The notes: generated from the sequence alone by a model not told the origin. A DNA stretch of 16,733 bases from Cryomorphaceae bacterium (GCA_027485365.1 JAIXRD010000330.1:1-16733); one strand, 5' to 3'; shown: positions 8,235-15,803, numbered from the stretch's first letter. Program-made: numbers and translations.

Positions 8235-8756
8235 ATGGCTATTTTATCAATTCCGGACCAACATCAAGTCATAGATAACCCAAAGGCAATAGGAGAATTT
8301 CTATCTACTCACGGGTTATTTTTTGATCAATGGAGCTGTGATATAGTATTTGAGGATACAGCTACTCAGGATGAGATTTTAGCCGCCTATGCGCGAGATC
8401 TCAAGCCCTTTATGGAGGAGGGGGGCTATCTTACCGCGGATGTGATTAGCATAAACTCATTAACAGAGAATTATCCCGCAATTCGCGCTAAATTTTTATC
8501 TGAACACACACACAGTGAGGATGAAATTCGATTTTTCGTGGATGGACAAGGTTTCTTTTGGTTTAATTTGGACGGAGCCCCGGTGTTTAATGTGTTATGT
8601 CAGAAAGGTGATTTAATCAGCGTGCCCGCAGGGACCAAACATTGGTTTGATGCTGGTGAGAATAATCCCTTTGTAAAAGCCATTAGAATTTTCATAGACC
8701 AAACCGGTTGGATTCCTTCATATACCGATTCAGGCATTGAAAAAAAATATCAATAA
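8235..8756 (+). CDS. mtnD: MtnD, acireductone dioxygenase
   Basis: MtnD oxidises the acireductone 1,2-dihydroxy-3-keto-5-methylthiopentene with O2. With iron the family gives 4-methylthio-2-oxobutanoate and formate (on the salvage path); with nickel it gives methylthiopropionate, CO and formate (off path). The sequence does not tell which metal is used. The 173-residue protein is a cupin; the metal ligands His91, His93 and Glu97 lie in HTHSEDEIRFFVDGQG, and His136 in PAGTKHWFD, which is the complete ARD ligand set. I chose the ATG at 8235, two bases after the mtnB stop; an in-frame ATG at 8202 lies inside mtnB and would add 11 residues not expected in the family. Its stop shares one base with the mtnC start (TAATG). 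Confidence 0.95.
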   Translation: MAILSIPDQHQVIDNPKAIGEFLSTHGLFFDQWSCDIVFEDTATQDEILAAYARDLKPFMEEGGYLTADVISINSLTENYPAIRAKFLSEHTHSEDEIRFFVDGQGFFWFNLDGAPVFNVLCQKGDLISVPAGTKHWFDAGENNPFVKAIRIFIDQTGWIPSYTDSGIEKKYQ

Positions 8757-9445
8757 TGAAGGTGCTTGACGGAATTCATTGGATTGTTACCGATATCGAA
8801 GGTACAACCACAGAGGTTTCTTTCGTGTATGATATCCTTTTTCCATACTTCAGAACGCACATGGATGAATGGAAGACGGTGGATTCTGATCAAATGAATC
8901 AAGTGCTCGCACAAACACGTTTGTTAGTTCTTGAGGAGCAATCTATTGATTTATCAACCAACGAAGCACTTTTTGATCAATTACGGCAATGGTCGCTCGA
9001 AGACCGCAAAGTAACGCCCTTGAAAACCTTTCAAGGGATGGTATGGGAACAAGGTTTTACGTCAGGAGCGATTAAAGGGCATGTATATGCCGATGTTAAA
9101 CCTGCACTTGAACGCTGGATTGAACGTGGATTAAAGCTCGCCATTTTTTCAAGTGGTTCTATTGCGGCACAAAAACAACTTTTTGGGTTTTCTACCGAAG
9201 GTGACCTTACACCGTATTTTTCCGCATACTTTGATACCACTACGGGTATGAAACGGGATGAGCAGACGTATCATTTAATTGTACAACAGTTGCACGCTTC
9301 GGCAAACAGCGTCTTATTTTTGTCTGATATTCCGCAAGAACTTGAGGCTGCTAATGCAGCAGGTATGCGAACGCTTCAACTGGTTCGGCCGGGTACCCAA
9401 GCGAATTGGTCTTCCTGTATTTCGGACTTTAGCGAGATCCAATAA
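8756..9445 (+). CDS. mtnC: MtnC, enolase-phosphatase E1
   Basis: MtnC is the bifunctional HAD-family enzyme that first enolises 2,3-diketo-5-methylthiopentyl-1-phosphate and then removes the phosphate, producing the acireductone used by MtnD. The 229-residue protein has motif I as DIEGTTT with Asp13 and Glu15 (DxE rather than the usual DxD, typical of this family), motif II as SSGS at 132-135, the motif III lysine at 166 (TGMKRDEQTY), and motif IV as LFLSD with Asp191. FVYDILFPY at 23-31 also matches the MtnC cap-domain start. The stop is two bases before a hairpin that serves the convergent gene. The operon order B-D-C places the enzyme for the middle step last. Confidence 0.95.
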   Translation: MKVLDGIHWIVTDIEGTTTEVSFVYDILFPYFRTHMDEWKTVDSDQMNQVLAQTRLLVLEEQSIDLSTNEALFDQLRQWSLEDRKVTPLKTFQGMVWEQGFTSGAIKGHVYADVKPALERWIERGLKLAIFSSGSIAAQKQLFGFSTEGDLTPYFSAYFDTTTGMKRDEQTYHLIVQQLHASANSVLFLSDIPQELEAANAAGMRTLQLVRPGTQANWSSCISDFSEIQ

Positions 9446-9469
9446 AAAAGCCCCGCATTCGCGAGGCTT
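9444..9469 (-). terminator. Rho-independent terminator of the 9492-11240 gene
   Basis: Read on the minus strand, AAGCCTCGC, a GAAT loop and GCGGGGCTT form a nine-pair stem (9469-9448) with one U-G pair, followed by a U run. On the plus strand the same stem has a C-A mismatch, an A run in front and no U run behind, so it should act mainly on the minus strand. It begins 22 bases past the stop of the secreted-protein gene and only two bases from the mtnC stop. Confidence 0.85.
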
Positions 9470-9491
9470 AAAATAATCTGTTTACTTAGTA

Positions 9492-11240
9492 CTAATGTTG
9501 AACTACAACTTTACGAGCAGCTCCATGATTAACAGATACAAAGTATATTCCTGAATCTAAAGCACGTGTATCTATTCCCTGTATTCCCGGTTGAACAGTT
9601 CCTGTATAAACAACGCTACCTGTAATAGACACTAGCGTAATATTTCCTTGCACTCCATCTTCTAAGGTGATGTAAAGTTCTTCGTTCGCTGGGTTTGGTT
9701 GGATACTAAAGGCTGTTTCATTAGCAGCTTGAATCCCTGCCGCTTGGTCAAAATTCATACGAACCATAACCTGAGAAGACGTATAGTACCATGTTTGGTC
9801 TGTATAATCTAAGTAGTATACCGTTTGAGCTGGTGCACCGCCTGCAGAAGCAACAACGAGGTCATTTGATGCACCACCATCGCCGTAAGAACCCACCATG
9901 GCTAGGTAACTTTCACCTGCAGTTAAGGCTTGTGGCGTTTGTAATGCAAAGGTATGTTTCTGACCTAAATCAGCAGCAGTGATTACATAAGGAAGTGATT
10001 CATCTACAAAGTCAAAATCTCCAGTAGTTGGGTTCACATAATATAATTTCGCAAAAATCTCTGCGCCTTCAGCAGCTGTCGTATTGATTACACCATCAAT
10101 GCCATACAGGGTAGCTGTGTTGAATATGTCGAAGACAGGACCTACCTCGAAACCTTGGCCTTCATTATAAATGCCACCTAGAATAACATCTTTGTCTCGG
10201 GCATAGATATAGTCATTCACTTCAATGTTAATATTCGGTTGTGTATTATTAGATACATCCAACTCAGTTTGACTTGATCCAACACCAAAAGATACAGTAT
10301 GCGTCGCATTCGATGCTGCTGGGGTAAATGTGGTTGTGCACCAAAGGGTATCTTGTGTTGCTGCAGCTACAGCTGTAGGAGCGGATTGACCTGAATACAA
10401 GGCGTTAATGTTTGCTGTATAGATTGCATCTGCAATATTTTGTACTCCAATGTTCTGAACAATACCACCAAAATTTACAGGAGCAACTTGATTATTCGGC
10501 ACTTGGTAATAAGCTAATCTTGAACCAAACGGTCCATCCGTCCCCCATTGTAAACTTTGAAGTTTTAAATCGAATTGATCAGTTTCAACGAGTTTAATAT
10601 CGTCTATTGCCCAATACCAACCCCAATTGCCTTGATAGTTTAATTGAATCATTACACTATCATTTCCTCCCGCCACTGCGGAAACATTTAATGACGTGAT
10701 TTCAGGATTCGCAGTGTTTTGAGCCGTTGGCTCTGTACCATCTGTGACAACAAAATCGGTCCATGTAGTTCCGCCGTTATTACTTACACGAACAATCCGA
10801 GTGTCTAGGTATGTTCTATATGAGTTTTCAAATACTAAGCTTACATTAAGGTAGGCACTGCAATCAATCATTCCCGTGTAGGTCATGTTCGCATTTTGAG
10901 ATCCATTTTGACCTTGTGCATCTGAATTAATGAACGCGAATCCGTTATTTACAGTTGTGAATAATGCAGGACTTAACGCTGTAACAGGGATTGTATCTGC
11001 CGCTGTTGTCATAACCCAATCCAGAAATGGGGAAGAGGTGTTATCAAAGGTCCATTCCGCGCTATTGGAAAAATCGTTTGACCAAATGGTTATTCCTTTT
11101 GGCTGTTGCTTACTGGATTTTTTTGCAACCGTTTCAAATTCGGCATACTTGTTTTTCTTCCCAAGTTCTGATGCATGCTTTTGTGCGCTTATAGCACTGG
11201 TCGCAAGAACCACAGCAAATAAAAAGTAGATTTTTTTCAT
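9492..11240 (-). CDS. Secreted T9SS-tail protein of unknown function (paralog A)
   Basis: No enzymatic function is recognised. The 582-residue protein starts with a Sec signal peptide (MKK, hydrophobic core, cleavage probably after SAISA at residue 19). The region of about residues 48-222 contains GITIWSNDFSNSAEW, GFAFINSDAQG, NNGGTTW and WAIDDIKL, a pattern seen in MAM or choice-of-anchor-J type jelly-roll domains, which often bind ligands; this domain call is weak. A middle part (about 223-500) of beta-rich character includes YARDKDV, GFEVGPVFDIF and WYYTSSQVMVRMNF. The last 75 or so residues, from FSIQPNPANEELYITL to ARKVVVQH, are a type A T9SS sorting domain (Por secretion tail), so export across the outer membrane and cell-surface attachment or release are expected. 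It is collinear along its full length with the 596-residue protein next to it. Confidence 0.88.
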   Translation of the reverse strand: MKKIYFLFAVVLATSAISAQKHASELGKKNKYAEFETVAKKSSKQQPKGITIWSNDFSNSAEWTFDNTSSPFLDWVMTTAADTIPVTALSPALFTTVNNGFAFINSDAQGQNGSQNANMTYTGMIDCSAYLNVSLVFENSYRTYLDTRIVRVSNNGGTTWTDFVVTDGTEPTAQNTANPEITSLNVSAVAGGNDSVMIQLNYQGNWGWYWAIDDIKLVETDQFDLKLQSLQWGTDGPFGSRLAYYQVPNNQVAPVNFGGIVQNIGVQNIADAIYTANINALYSGQSAPTAVAAATQDTLWCTTTFTPAASNATHTVSFGVGSSQTELDVSNNTQPNINIEVNDYIYARDKDVILGGIYNEGQGFEVGPVFDIFNTATLYGIDGVINTTAAEGAEIFAKLYYVNPTTGDFDFVDESLPYVITAADLGQKHTFALQTPQALTAGESYLAMVGSYGDGGASNDLVVASAGGAPAQTVYYLDYTDQTWYYTSSQVMVRMNFDQAAGIQAANETAFSIQPNPANEELYITLEDGVQGNITLVSITGSVVYTGTVQPGIQGIDTRALDSGIYFVSVNHGAARKVVVQH

Positions 11241-11270
11241 ATGTGTTTTGAGTTATTTAAATATAAAGAT

Positions 11271-11298
11271 AAAAAAAAAGAGGCTCGAAAGCCTCTTT
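11271..11298 (-). terminator. Rho-independent terminator of the 11318-13108 gene
   Basis: On the minus strand AAAGAGGCT (11298-11290), loop TTCG (11289-11286) and AGCCTCTTT (11285-11277) form a perfect nine-pair stem with a stable UUCG-type loop, followed by a run of U from the A tract at 11271-11279. It starts 19 bases after the stop codon of the upstream paralog and ends about 30 bases before the start codon of the downstream one, so it should separate the two transcripts. Confidence 0.9.
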
Positions 11299-11317
11299 CC
11301 AAAATTCATGAATCAGA

Positions 11318-13108
11318 TTAGTTTCTGATGATCAATTTTTTAGATGATTTAGTTCCGTTTGAATAAACATTCACTAAATACATTCCGTTTCCGAATGCTG
11401 CAGTATTAACTTCTACTGTTGCAGTACCGTTTAATGAAGATACAAGCGTGTTATATACTTCTTTTCCAGTAACATCTACAATTGAAATTGTTGCGTCCGC
11501 ACCTGCTTTACCTGTTAATGCAATTGTTGCACTTCCAGCAGCTGGGTTAGGAGAAACATTAAAGCTATTCAATAATGAATTCTCATCAACTGAAGCGTTA
11601 GAGAAGTTCATACGAACCATTGCTGTAGCTGTAGTATAGTACCATGTGTTGTCAGTTAAATCTAAATAGAACGTAGTTTGTGCCTCAGATTGACCACAAG
11701 TTCCAACGATTAAGTCATCTGTTGCACCACCGTCACCGTTTGAACCAGCAACTACTAAATAAGGCTCACCTGCATTCAATGTGAATGCACCACCTTGTAG
11801 CGGTAAGGTCAATAATGCATCTACATCGTTTGCTCCAAGGGTATATGGTGCAGACTCGTCAACGAAAACGAAATCACCAGTTTGCGCATCGATTGAGTAT
11901 AATTTAACATACATTTCTGTACCTACGTTAGCACCTGGGTGAATGTAAACATCAATTGCACTAATTTCATCAGTAGCGTATACATCATAAATATTACCAA
12001 CTTCGAATCCGAATCCTTGGTTGAATGAACCACTTGCGATATCATCAATATCACGAGCATAAACGTTCGGATTGATAACAATCGTTGCAGCTCCTGCAAT
12101 CGTGTTATCTGCTGGAGTAGCATCAGTACTATCAATTTGAACTCCTGCGTTTACCGTAATGGTTGCGTTAGCTGCAGCAGGTGTGAAAGAAGCTGTACAA
12201 TTTGCAGTATCCGAGGAGAATGCAGGGATTAATGTTGGCGCAGAAGAACCAACAAAAGCACCCGCTTGTACTCCAAACGTTGCATTTTGATTTAATAAGC
12301 CGTTGTTAGCGATAACTCCTGAGAAATCAATCGCAGTAACTTGCGCTGTTGGGATTTGGTAATAAGGCAAACGAGCACCCCATGCACCAGTAGAACCCCA
12401 ATATAATCCACTTAACGCTACATCATGATCGTCTGGAGTGGTGATTTTTACATCATCAACAGCCCAAAACCAATCGAATTGACCAACATATTTAAAACCA
12501 ATTCGAACGCTATCATGTCCACCGATTTCATTAGAAAGATTCACTTGACAATCAGCAGGGTTTGTGGTGTTTGTATTGGTTGCCATATCACCGTTTACTT
12601 CAACTTCGTTCCATGTAGTTCCACCATTGGTAGACCAAAGTACGTAGGTAGTTTCAGCATAACGACGATGAGATTGTTCGAATTTCAATAATACGTTTGC
12701 CTCTGAAGTTAAATCAATATTTTGATTAAAAACAATAGACGCATTTTGAGTAGCATTTCCACCTGCTGCATCAGAGTTGATAAAAGCAAATCCGTTCGCT
12801 GCAGTAGTATGACCTGCTGGCGCAAGCGCTGCTACTGGAATTCCTGCAACATTGGTTGTTATTGTCCAATCTCCAGAAGTATGCGCCGGCGTACCTTGCG
12901 GATCATTAGAGGTTATCCACTGTGCTGGGTTAGAGAAATCATTTTGCCAAATGGTGATTCCTTTCTCTGGGGCAACCACACCTGGTTTCGCTTTTAATTC
13001 AAGCGGTGCAAATTTTTTGGTATTTAAAGGCTTTGCCGTGTTTTTTTGAGCTACCCCAACTAAACCGAAAGCCAAAACGCCAAAAAAGCTTAAGTAAACT
13101 TTTTTCAT
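11318..13108 (-). CDS. Secreted T9SS-tail protein of unknown function (paralog B)
   Basis: This 596-residue protein is the tandem partner of the 582-residue one and shares its whole layout. A signal peptide covers about residues 1-20 (MKK ... GVA/Q). The jelly-roll-like domain has GITIWQNDFSNPAQW, GFAFINSDAAGG, NGGTTWNEVEV and WAVDDVKI. The middle region has LYWGSTGAWGARLPYYQIP, YARDIDDI, GFGFEVGNIYDVY and TWYYTTATAMVRMNF. The C-terminal T9SS sorting domain runs from FNVSPNPAAGSATIAL to SSKKLIIRN and shows the usual DVTGKEVYNT and GMYLVNVYSNG segments. No catalytic motif is recognised, so surface binding or structural roles are only guesses. A consensus promoter lies 32 bases upstream and a strong hairpin terminator 19 bases downstream, so it looks like a monocistronic, probably well-expressed gene. 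Confidence 0.88.
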   Translation of the reverse strand: MKKVYLSFFGVLAFGLVGVAQKNTAKPLNTKKFAPLELKAKPGVVAPEKGITIWQNDFSNPAQWITSNDPQGTPAHTSGDWTITTNVAGIPVAALAPAGHTTAANGFAFINSDAAGGNATQNASIVFNQNIDLTSEANVLLKFEQSHRRYAETTYVLWSTNGGTTWNEVEVNGDMATNTNTTNPADCQVNLSNEIGGHDSVRIGFKYVGQFDWFWAVDDVKITTPDDHDVALSGLYWGSTGAWGARLPYYQIPTAQVTAIDFSGVIANNGLLNQNATFGVQAGAFVGSSAPTLIPAFSSDTANCTASFTPAAANATITVNAGVQIDSTDATPADNTIAGAATIVINPNVYARDIDDIASGSFNQGFGFEVGNIYDVYATDEISAIDVYIHPGANVGTEMYVKLYSIDAQTGDFVFVDESAPYTLGANDVDALLTLPLQGGAFTLNAGEPYLVVAGSNGDGGATDDLIVGTCGQSEAQTTFYLDLTDNTWYYTTATAMVRMNFSNASVDENSLLNSFNVSPNPAAGSATIALTGKAGADATISIVDVTGKEVYNTLVSSLNGTATVEVNTAAFGNGMYLVNVYSNGTKSSKKLIIRN

Positions 13109-13139
13109 GTTAATATAATTTTAAGTTAATTCCTACTTA

Positions 13140-13170
13140 CAAAACTAATGTTTAGGACGATAAAATCAAA
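13140..13170 (-). promoter_or_regulatory. Consensus Bacteroidota promoter for the 596-residue secreted protein
   Basis: On the minus strand TTTG (13170-13167) and TAGTTTTG (13147-13140) are spaced by 19 bases, a complete match to the TTTG/TAnnTTTG consensus. The expected start of transcription leaves a short leader of about 25 bases, rich in A and T and without a Shine-Dalgarno sequence, before the ATG ending at 13108. It lies in the 79-base gap after the polyprenyl synthase gene. Function is inferred from the match. Confidence 0.8.
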
Positions 13171-13187
13171 ATAAACCTTAATTAGTT

Positions 13188-14150
13188 TTAATGCGATCGA
13201 TTCGTAATGAATTCCGCTAACGTAAATAAATTGTGCTTGGGTTGATTGCATTCAACTTCTGCTAAGTGATTCATTGCACGTTCTTGATACGCATGCTGTT
13301 TTTTTATGCAGTATTCTAGGACTCCGGAGGCTTCATAAAGCCCTTTTATTCCGGAAATTTTTTCGTCACTTGATGCCGTACTTAACCTTGAAAATTCGGC
13401 TTTAACTGCATCCGTTGCTTTCGATTGAAAGGTAGTGTATAAAATAGTTTTTTTATCACTCAATATATCTCCTCCAACTTGCTTGCCAACCTTTGAAGCA
13501 TCTCCAAAGGCATCTAAAATATCGTCTTGAATTTGAAACGCTATGCCAAGGTTTTCTCCGAATTCGTATAAAGATTTAATACTTGACTCACTCGCGCCCC
13601 CAATAATTCCGCCAAAGGCGCACGCACAACCTAACAGAACGGATGTTTTTAGACGGATCATTTCAATATAATCGGCTTCAGTAACTGAATCTATTCGTTC
13701 AAAATCCATATCCATCTGTTGACCAATGCAAACCTCAATCGCTGTTTGATTTAACAAGATACTCAGCCGTTTAAATGTGTCAGCCTCATATGAAGACAAG
13801 GCTTGAAAGGCGTGTATCATGAGCACGTCACCCGATAATATGGCTATGTTTGTATCCCATTTTTCATGAACAGTTGTCAACCCTCTACGAACAGGCGCTT
13901 TATCCATGATGTCATCGTGAATTAGGGTGAAATTGTGGAATAATTCCAGCGCCGAAGCACCCGATAAACTTTCATGGATTGGAATGTTATATAATTCCGC
14001 ACTTAGTACCGTAAATAAGGGACGGATTCTCTTTCCACCAATGGAAATAAAATACCGTAAAGGATCGTATAAATTTTTTGGTTCAGCTGGAAATTCCCAT
14101 TGAGATAAGTGCTGCTCTATCGCGGCAATACGTTCAGAATATTCAATCAT
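13188..14150 (-). CDS. Short-chain polyprenyl diphosphate synthase
   Basis: This trans-prenyltransferase condenses isopentenyl diphosphate with an allylic diphosphate, making precursors for quinones, carotenoids or similar lipids. The 320-residue protein contains GGKRIRP at 38-44 (IPP binding), the first aspartate-rich motif DDIMD at 79-83 followed by the RRG pair, GQQMDMDF at 143-150, and the second aspartate-rich motif DDILD at 209-213, then a VGGD-SDKKT segment at 225-235. The FARM has no two-residue insertion; the residue five positions before it is Phe74 and the one four before is Thr75. By the classic chain-length rules this pattern resembles archaeal-type geranylgeranyl diphosphate synthases, so a C20 product is a reasonable guess, but C15 cannot be ruled out. 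Its ATG overlaps the rmlA stop (ATGA). No terminator is visible behind it. Confidence 0.92.
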   Translation of the reverse strand: MIEYSERIAAIEQHLSQWEFPAEPKNLYDPLRYFISIGGKRIRPLFTVLSAELYNIPIHESLSGASALELFHNFTLIHDDIMDKAPVRRGLTTVHEKWDTNIAILSGDVLMIHAFQALSSYEADTFKRLSILLNQTAIEVCIGQQMDMDFERIDSVTEADYIEMIRLKTSVLLGCACAFGGIIGGASESSIKSLYEFGENLGIAFQIQDDILDAFGDASKVGKQVGGDILSDKKTILYTTFQSKATDAVKAEFSRLSTASSDEKISGIKGLYEASGVLEYCIKKQHAYQERAMNHLAEVECNQPKHNLFTLAEFITNRSH

Positions 14151-15013
14151 TTGCGCTTGATAAGATTAAGCAAGTAGGTTCCGTAACCGCTTTTAACAAG
14201 GGGCTCTGCAATTTGTTTGAGTTGCTTTTTGTCTATAAAACCATTCCGATATGCGATTTCTTCAATACAACCAATTTTTAAGCCCTGGCGTTCCTCAATC
14301 ACTTGCACAAATTGACCGGCCTGCATAAGAGAACTAAAGGTCCCGGTATCTAACCATGCAGTCCCGCGATCCAAAATGGCCACTTTCAATTTTCCCTGTT
14401 TCAAATACGCTGCATTCACATCCGTGATTTCATATTCTCCACGCTCAGAAGGTCTTAGGTTTTTTGCAATCTCTACCACCGAGTTATCGTAAAAGTATAA
14501 TCCAGGTACCGCAAAATTTGATTTTGGGTTTTTAGGTTTCTCTTCAATAGAAACAGCTTTGTTTTCCTCATCGAATTCAACTACACCATAGCGTTCAGGA
14601 TCACTCACGTGATAAGCGAATACAATGCCACCTTTTGGGTTAACGTTTCCGCTTAACAAAGAATCAAGTCCCTGACCGTAAAATATATTATCTCCAAGGA
14701 TTAAAGCCACCTTGTCTTTGCCAATGAACTTTTCTCCAATTACAAAGGCTTGAGCTAAGCCATTGGGAACCTCTTGCACGGCATATTCAAATCGACAACC
14801 TAAGCGGCTTCCGTCGCCAAGTAGTTTTTCGAAATGCGGTAAATCATGGGGGGTAGAGATAATTAGAATATCCCGTATACCAGCACTCATTAAGGTACTA
14901 AGTGGATAATAAATCATCGGTTTATCATACACCGGCATGAGTTGCTTTGATACCGCTAAGGTAAGTGGGTGAAGTCGAGTGCCAGACCCGCCTGCTAAAA
15001 TGATTCCTTTCAT
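14147..15013 (-). CDS. rmlA: RmlA, glucose-1-phosphate thymidylyltransferase
   Basis: RmlA joins dTTP and glucose-1-phosphate to give dTDP-glucose, the entry to dTDP-L-rhamnose and other deoxysugars of surface polysaccharides. The 288-residue protein has the usual length. The nucleotide-binding GGSGTRLHPLT is at 8-18, followed by SKQLMPVYDKPMIYYPL at 22-38. GDN at 107-109 carries a metal-binding aspartate. ERYGVVEF (130-137), EEKPKNPKSN (157-166) and GEYEITDVN (192-200) mark the sugar-phosphate site, and RGTAWLDTGT (216-225) the end of the core. The shared SKQLMPVYDKP motif separates it from UTP- or ADP-glucose pyrophosphorylases. None of rmlB, rmlC or rmlD is in this window, so dTDP-glucose must be used by enzymes encoded elsewhere. 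It heads a two-gene transcript with the polyprenyl synthase behind a consensus promoter. Confidence 0.96.
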   Translation of the reverse strand: MKGIILAGGSGTRLHPLTLAVSKQLMPVYDKPMIYYPLSTLMSAGIRDILIISTPHDLPHFEKLLGDGSRLGCRFEYAVQEVPNGLAQAFVIGEKFIGKDKVALILGDNIFYGQGLDSLLSGNVNPKGGIVFAYHVSDPERYGVVEFDEENKAVSIEEKPKNPKSNFAVPGLYFYDNSVVEIAKNLRPSERGEYEITDVNAAYLKQGKLKVAILDRGTAWLDTGTFSSLMQAGQFVQVIEERQGLKIGCIEEIAYRNGFIDKKQLKQIAEPLVKSGYGTYLLNLIKRK

Positions 15014-15033
15014 TCGAAATGACTTTGGTTGTT

Positions 15034-15065
15034 CAAAGATAGGGAAGTGGGGTGGTCAAACCAAA
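15034..15065 (-). promoter_or_regulatory. Consensus Bacteroidota promoter for rmlA
   Basis: On the minus strand TTTG (15065-15062) and TATCTTTG (15041-15034) are 20 bases apart, a full match to TTTG/TAnnTTTG. The -33 element directly abuts the stop codon of the GLPGLI gene at 15066-15068. The predicted leader is about 15 bases. A second TTTG at 15060-15057 is only 15 bases from the -7 element, too close by the consensus. Function is inferred. Confidence 0.75.
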
Positions 15066-15803
15066 CTAAAGCCAGCGAAACATATCATCGAACATGCGCT
15101 TTCCCCAAGGCGTATTTCCGTAGTCTTTTTCCAGTTTCTCTCGAAGCTCTCTTAAGGTAAACAACTTGTTTTTACCGATTTCTACGCCCAAGACTTCTGG
15201 TTTTGGTCCAACCGAGAAATCAACTTTATCCGCAAAATATATGATTCCGCCATCTTCTGTTGCAATGCCTAGAATTGTTCCCGGTAAACCACAAAAACCT
15301 TCCGGACCGATAGATGGTAAAATATTGGGAGCATACCACGCATATATTCGCGTGGAGTCGTTCTTTTCATATATGGCTTTACGGCAATTAAAACCACAGA
15401 TGGTACGCTTACTGTCTGTTATTTTCCAAGATCGAACGGGTAGCGAATCTTTTACGTAAACCGATGTGCCAAAGAATTGAAAAATGGTGAGCTGTTTATT
15501 CGGATTTAAGTATTGATAATACTCATTCTTGGAAGTTAACCACGCCATTTCATCTGCAGTTGCAGGAGGTAGGTATTTAAACACCGAAATCGTATCGTTA
15601 AAGGTTAAACTGAATCGATCGTTTTTAATTTTATTGTCTTCAGTTACAAAACGCTTCATCCGTTGATCCGTAAATCGTTTTTGAAGGTTTGTCCTTCGAG
15701 TGTAATAAATAGTCCCCTCCGAGTAAAACTGAGCGAATCCGATGGAATCGACCCAGATGAAAAGCCCTATTAATAGTATCTTAATGCCATCCTTCAAAAT
15801 CAT
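15066..15803 (-). CDS. GLPGLI family protein
   Basis: The 245-residue protein belongs to the Bacteroidota-specific GLPGLI family, named for a conserved motif that here reads CGLPGTILGI at 171-180. The family has no established function. A signal peptide is likely (hydrophobic core about residues 8-22, cleavage near GFA-Q25), so it should be periplasmic or outside the outer membrane. ICGFNCRKA at 135-143 corresponds to the family's usual GYxCxKA segment; with Cys171, the three cysteines could allow a disulfide. Other typical parts are the early EGTIYYTRR and the YAWYAPNILPSIGPEGFCGLPG stretch. It overlaps the beta-barrel gene upstream by 23 bases, so the two are probably co-translated; GLPGLI proteins often sit beside such outer-membrane barrels. 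The ATG at 15803 gives a complete signal peptide. Confidence 0.92.
   Translation of the reverse strand: MILKDGIKILLIGLFIWVDSIGFAQFYSEGTIYYTRRTNLQKRFTDQRMKRFVTEDNKIKNDRFSLTFNDTISVFKYLPPATADEMAWLTSKNEYYQYLNPNKQLTIFQFFGTSVYVKDSLPVRSWKITDSKRTICGFNCRKAIYEKNDSTRIYAWYAPNILPSIGPEGFCGLPGTILGIATEDGGIIYFADKVDFSVGPKPEVLGVEIGKNKLFTLRELREKLEKDYGNTPWGKRMFDDMFRWL

Noticed and set aside
10930..13049. Several plus-strand open frames opposite the secreted-protein genes
   Set aside because: They have no coherent protein character, and the minus-strand frames show signal peptides, repeated motifs and T9SS tails; they are antisense shadows.
13109..13187. A terminator behind the polyprenyl synthase gene
   Set aside because: I found no GC-rich hairpin with a U run; short AT-rich complementarities near 13176-13190 are too weak.
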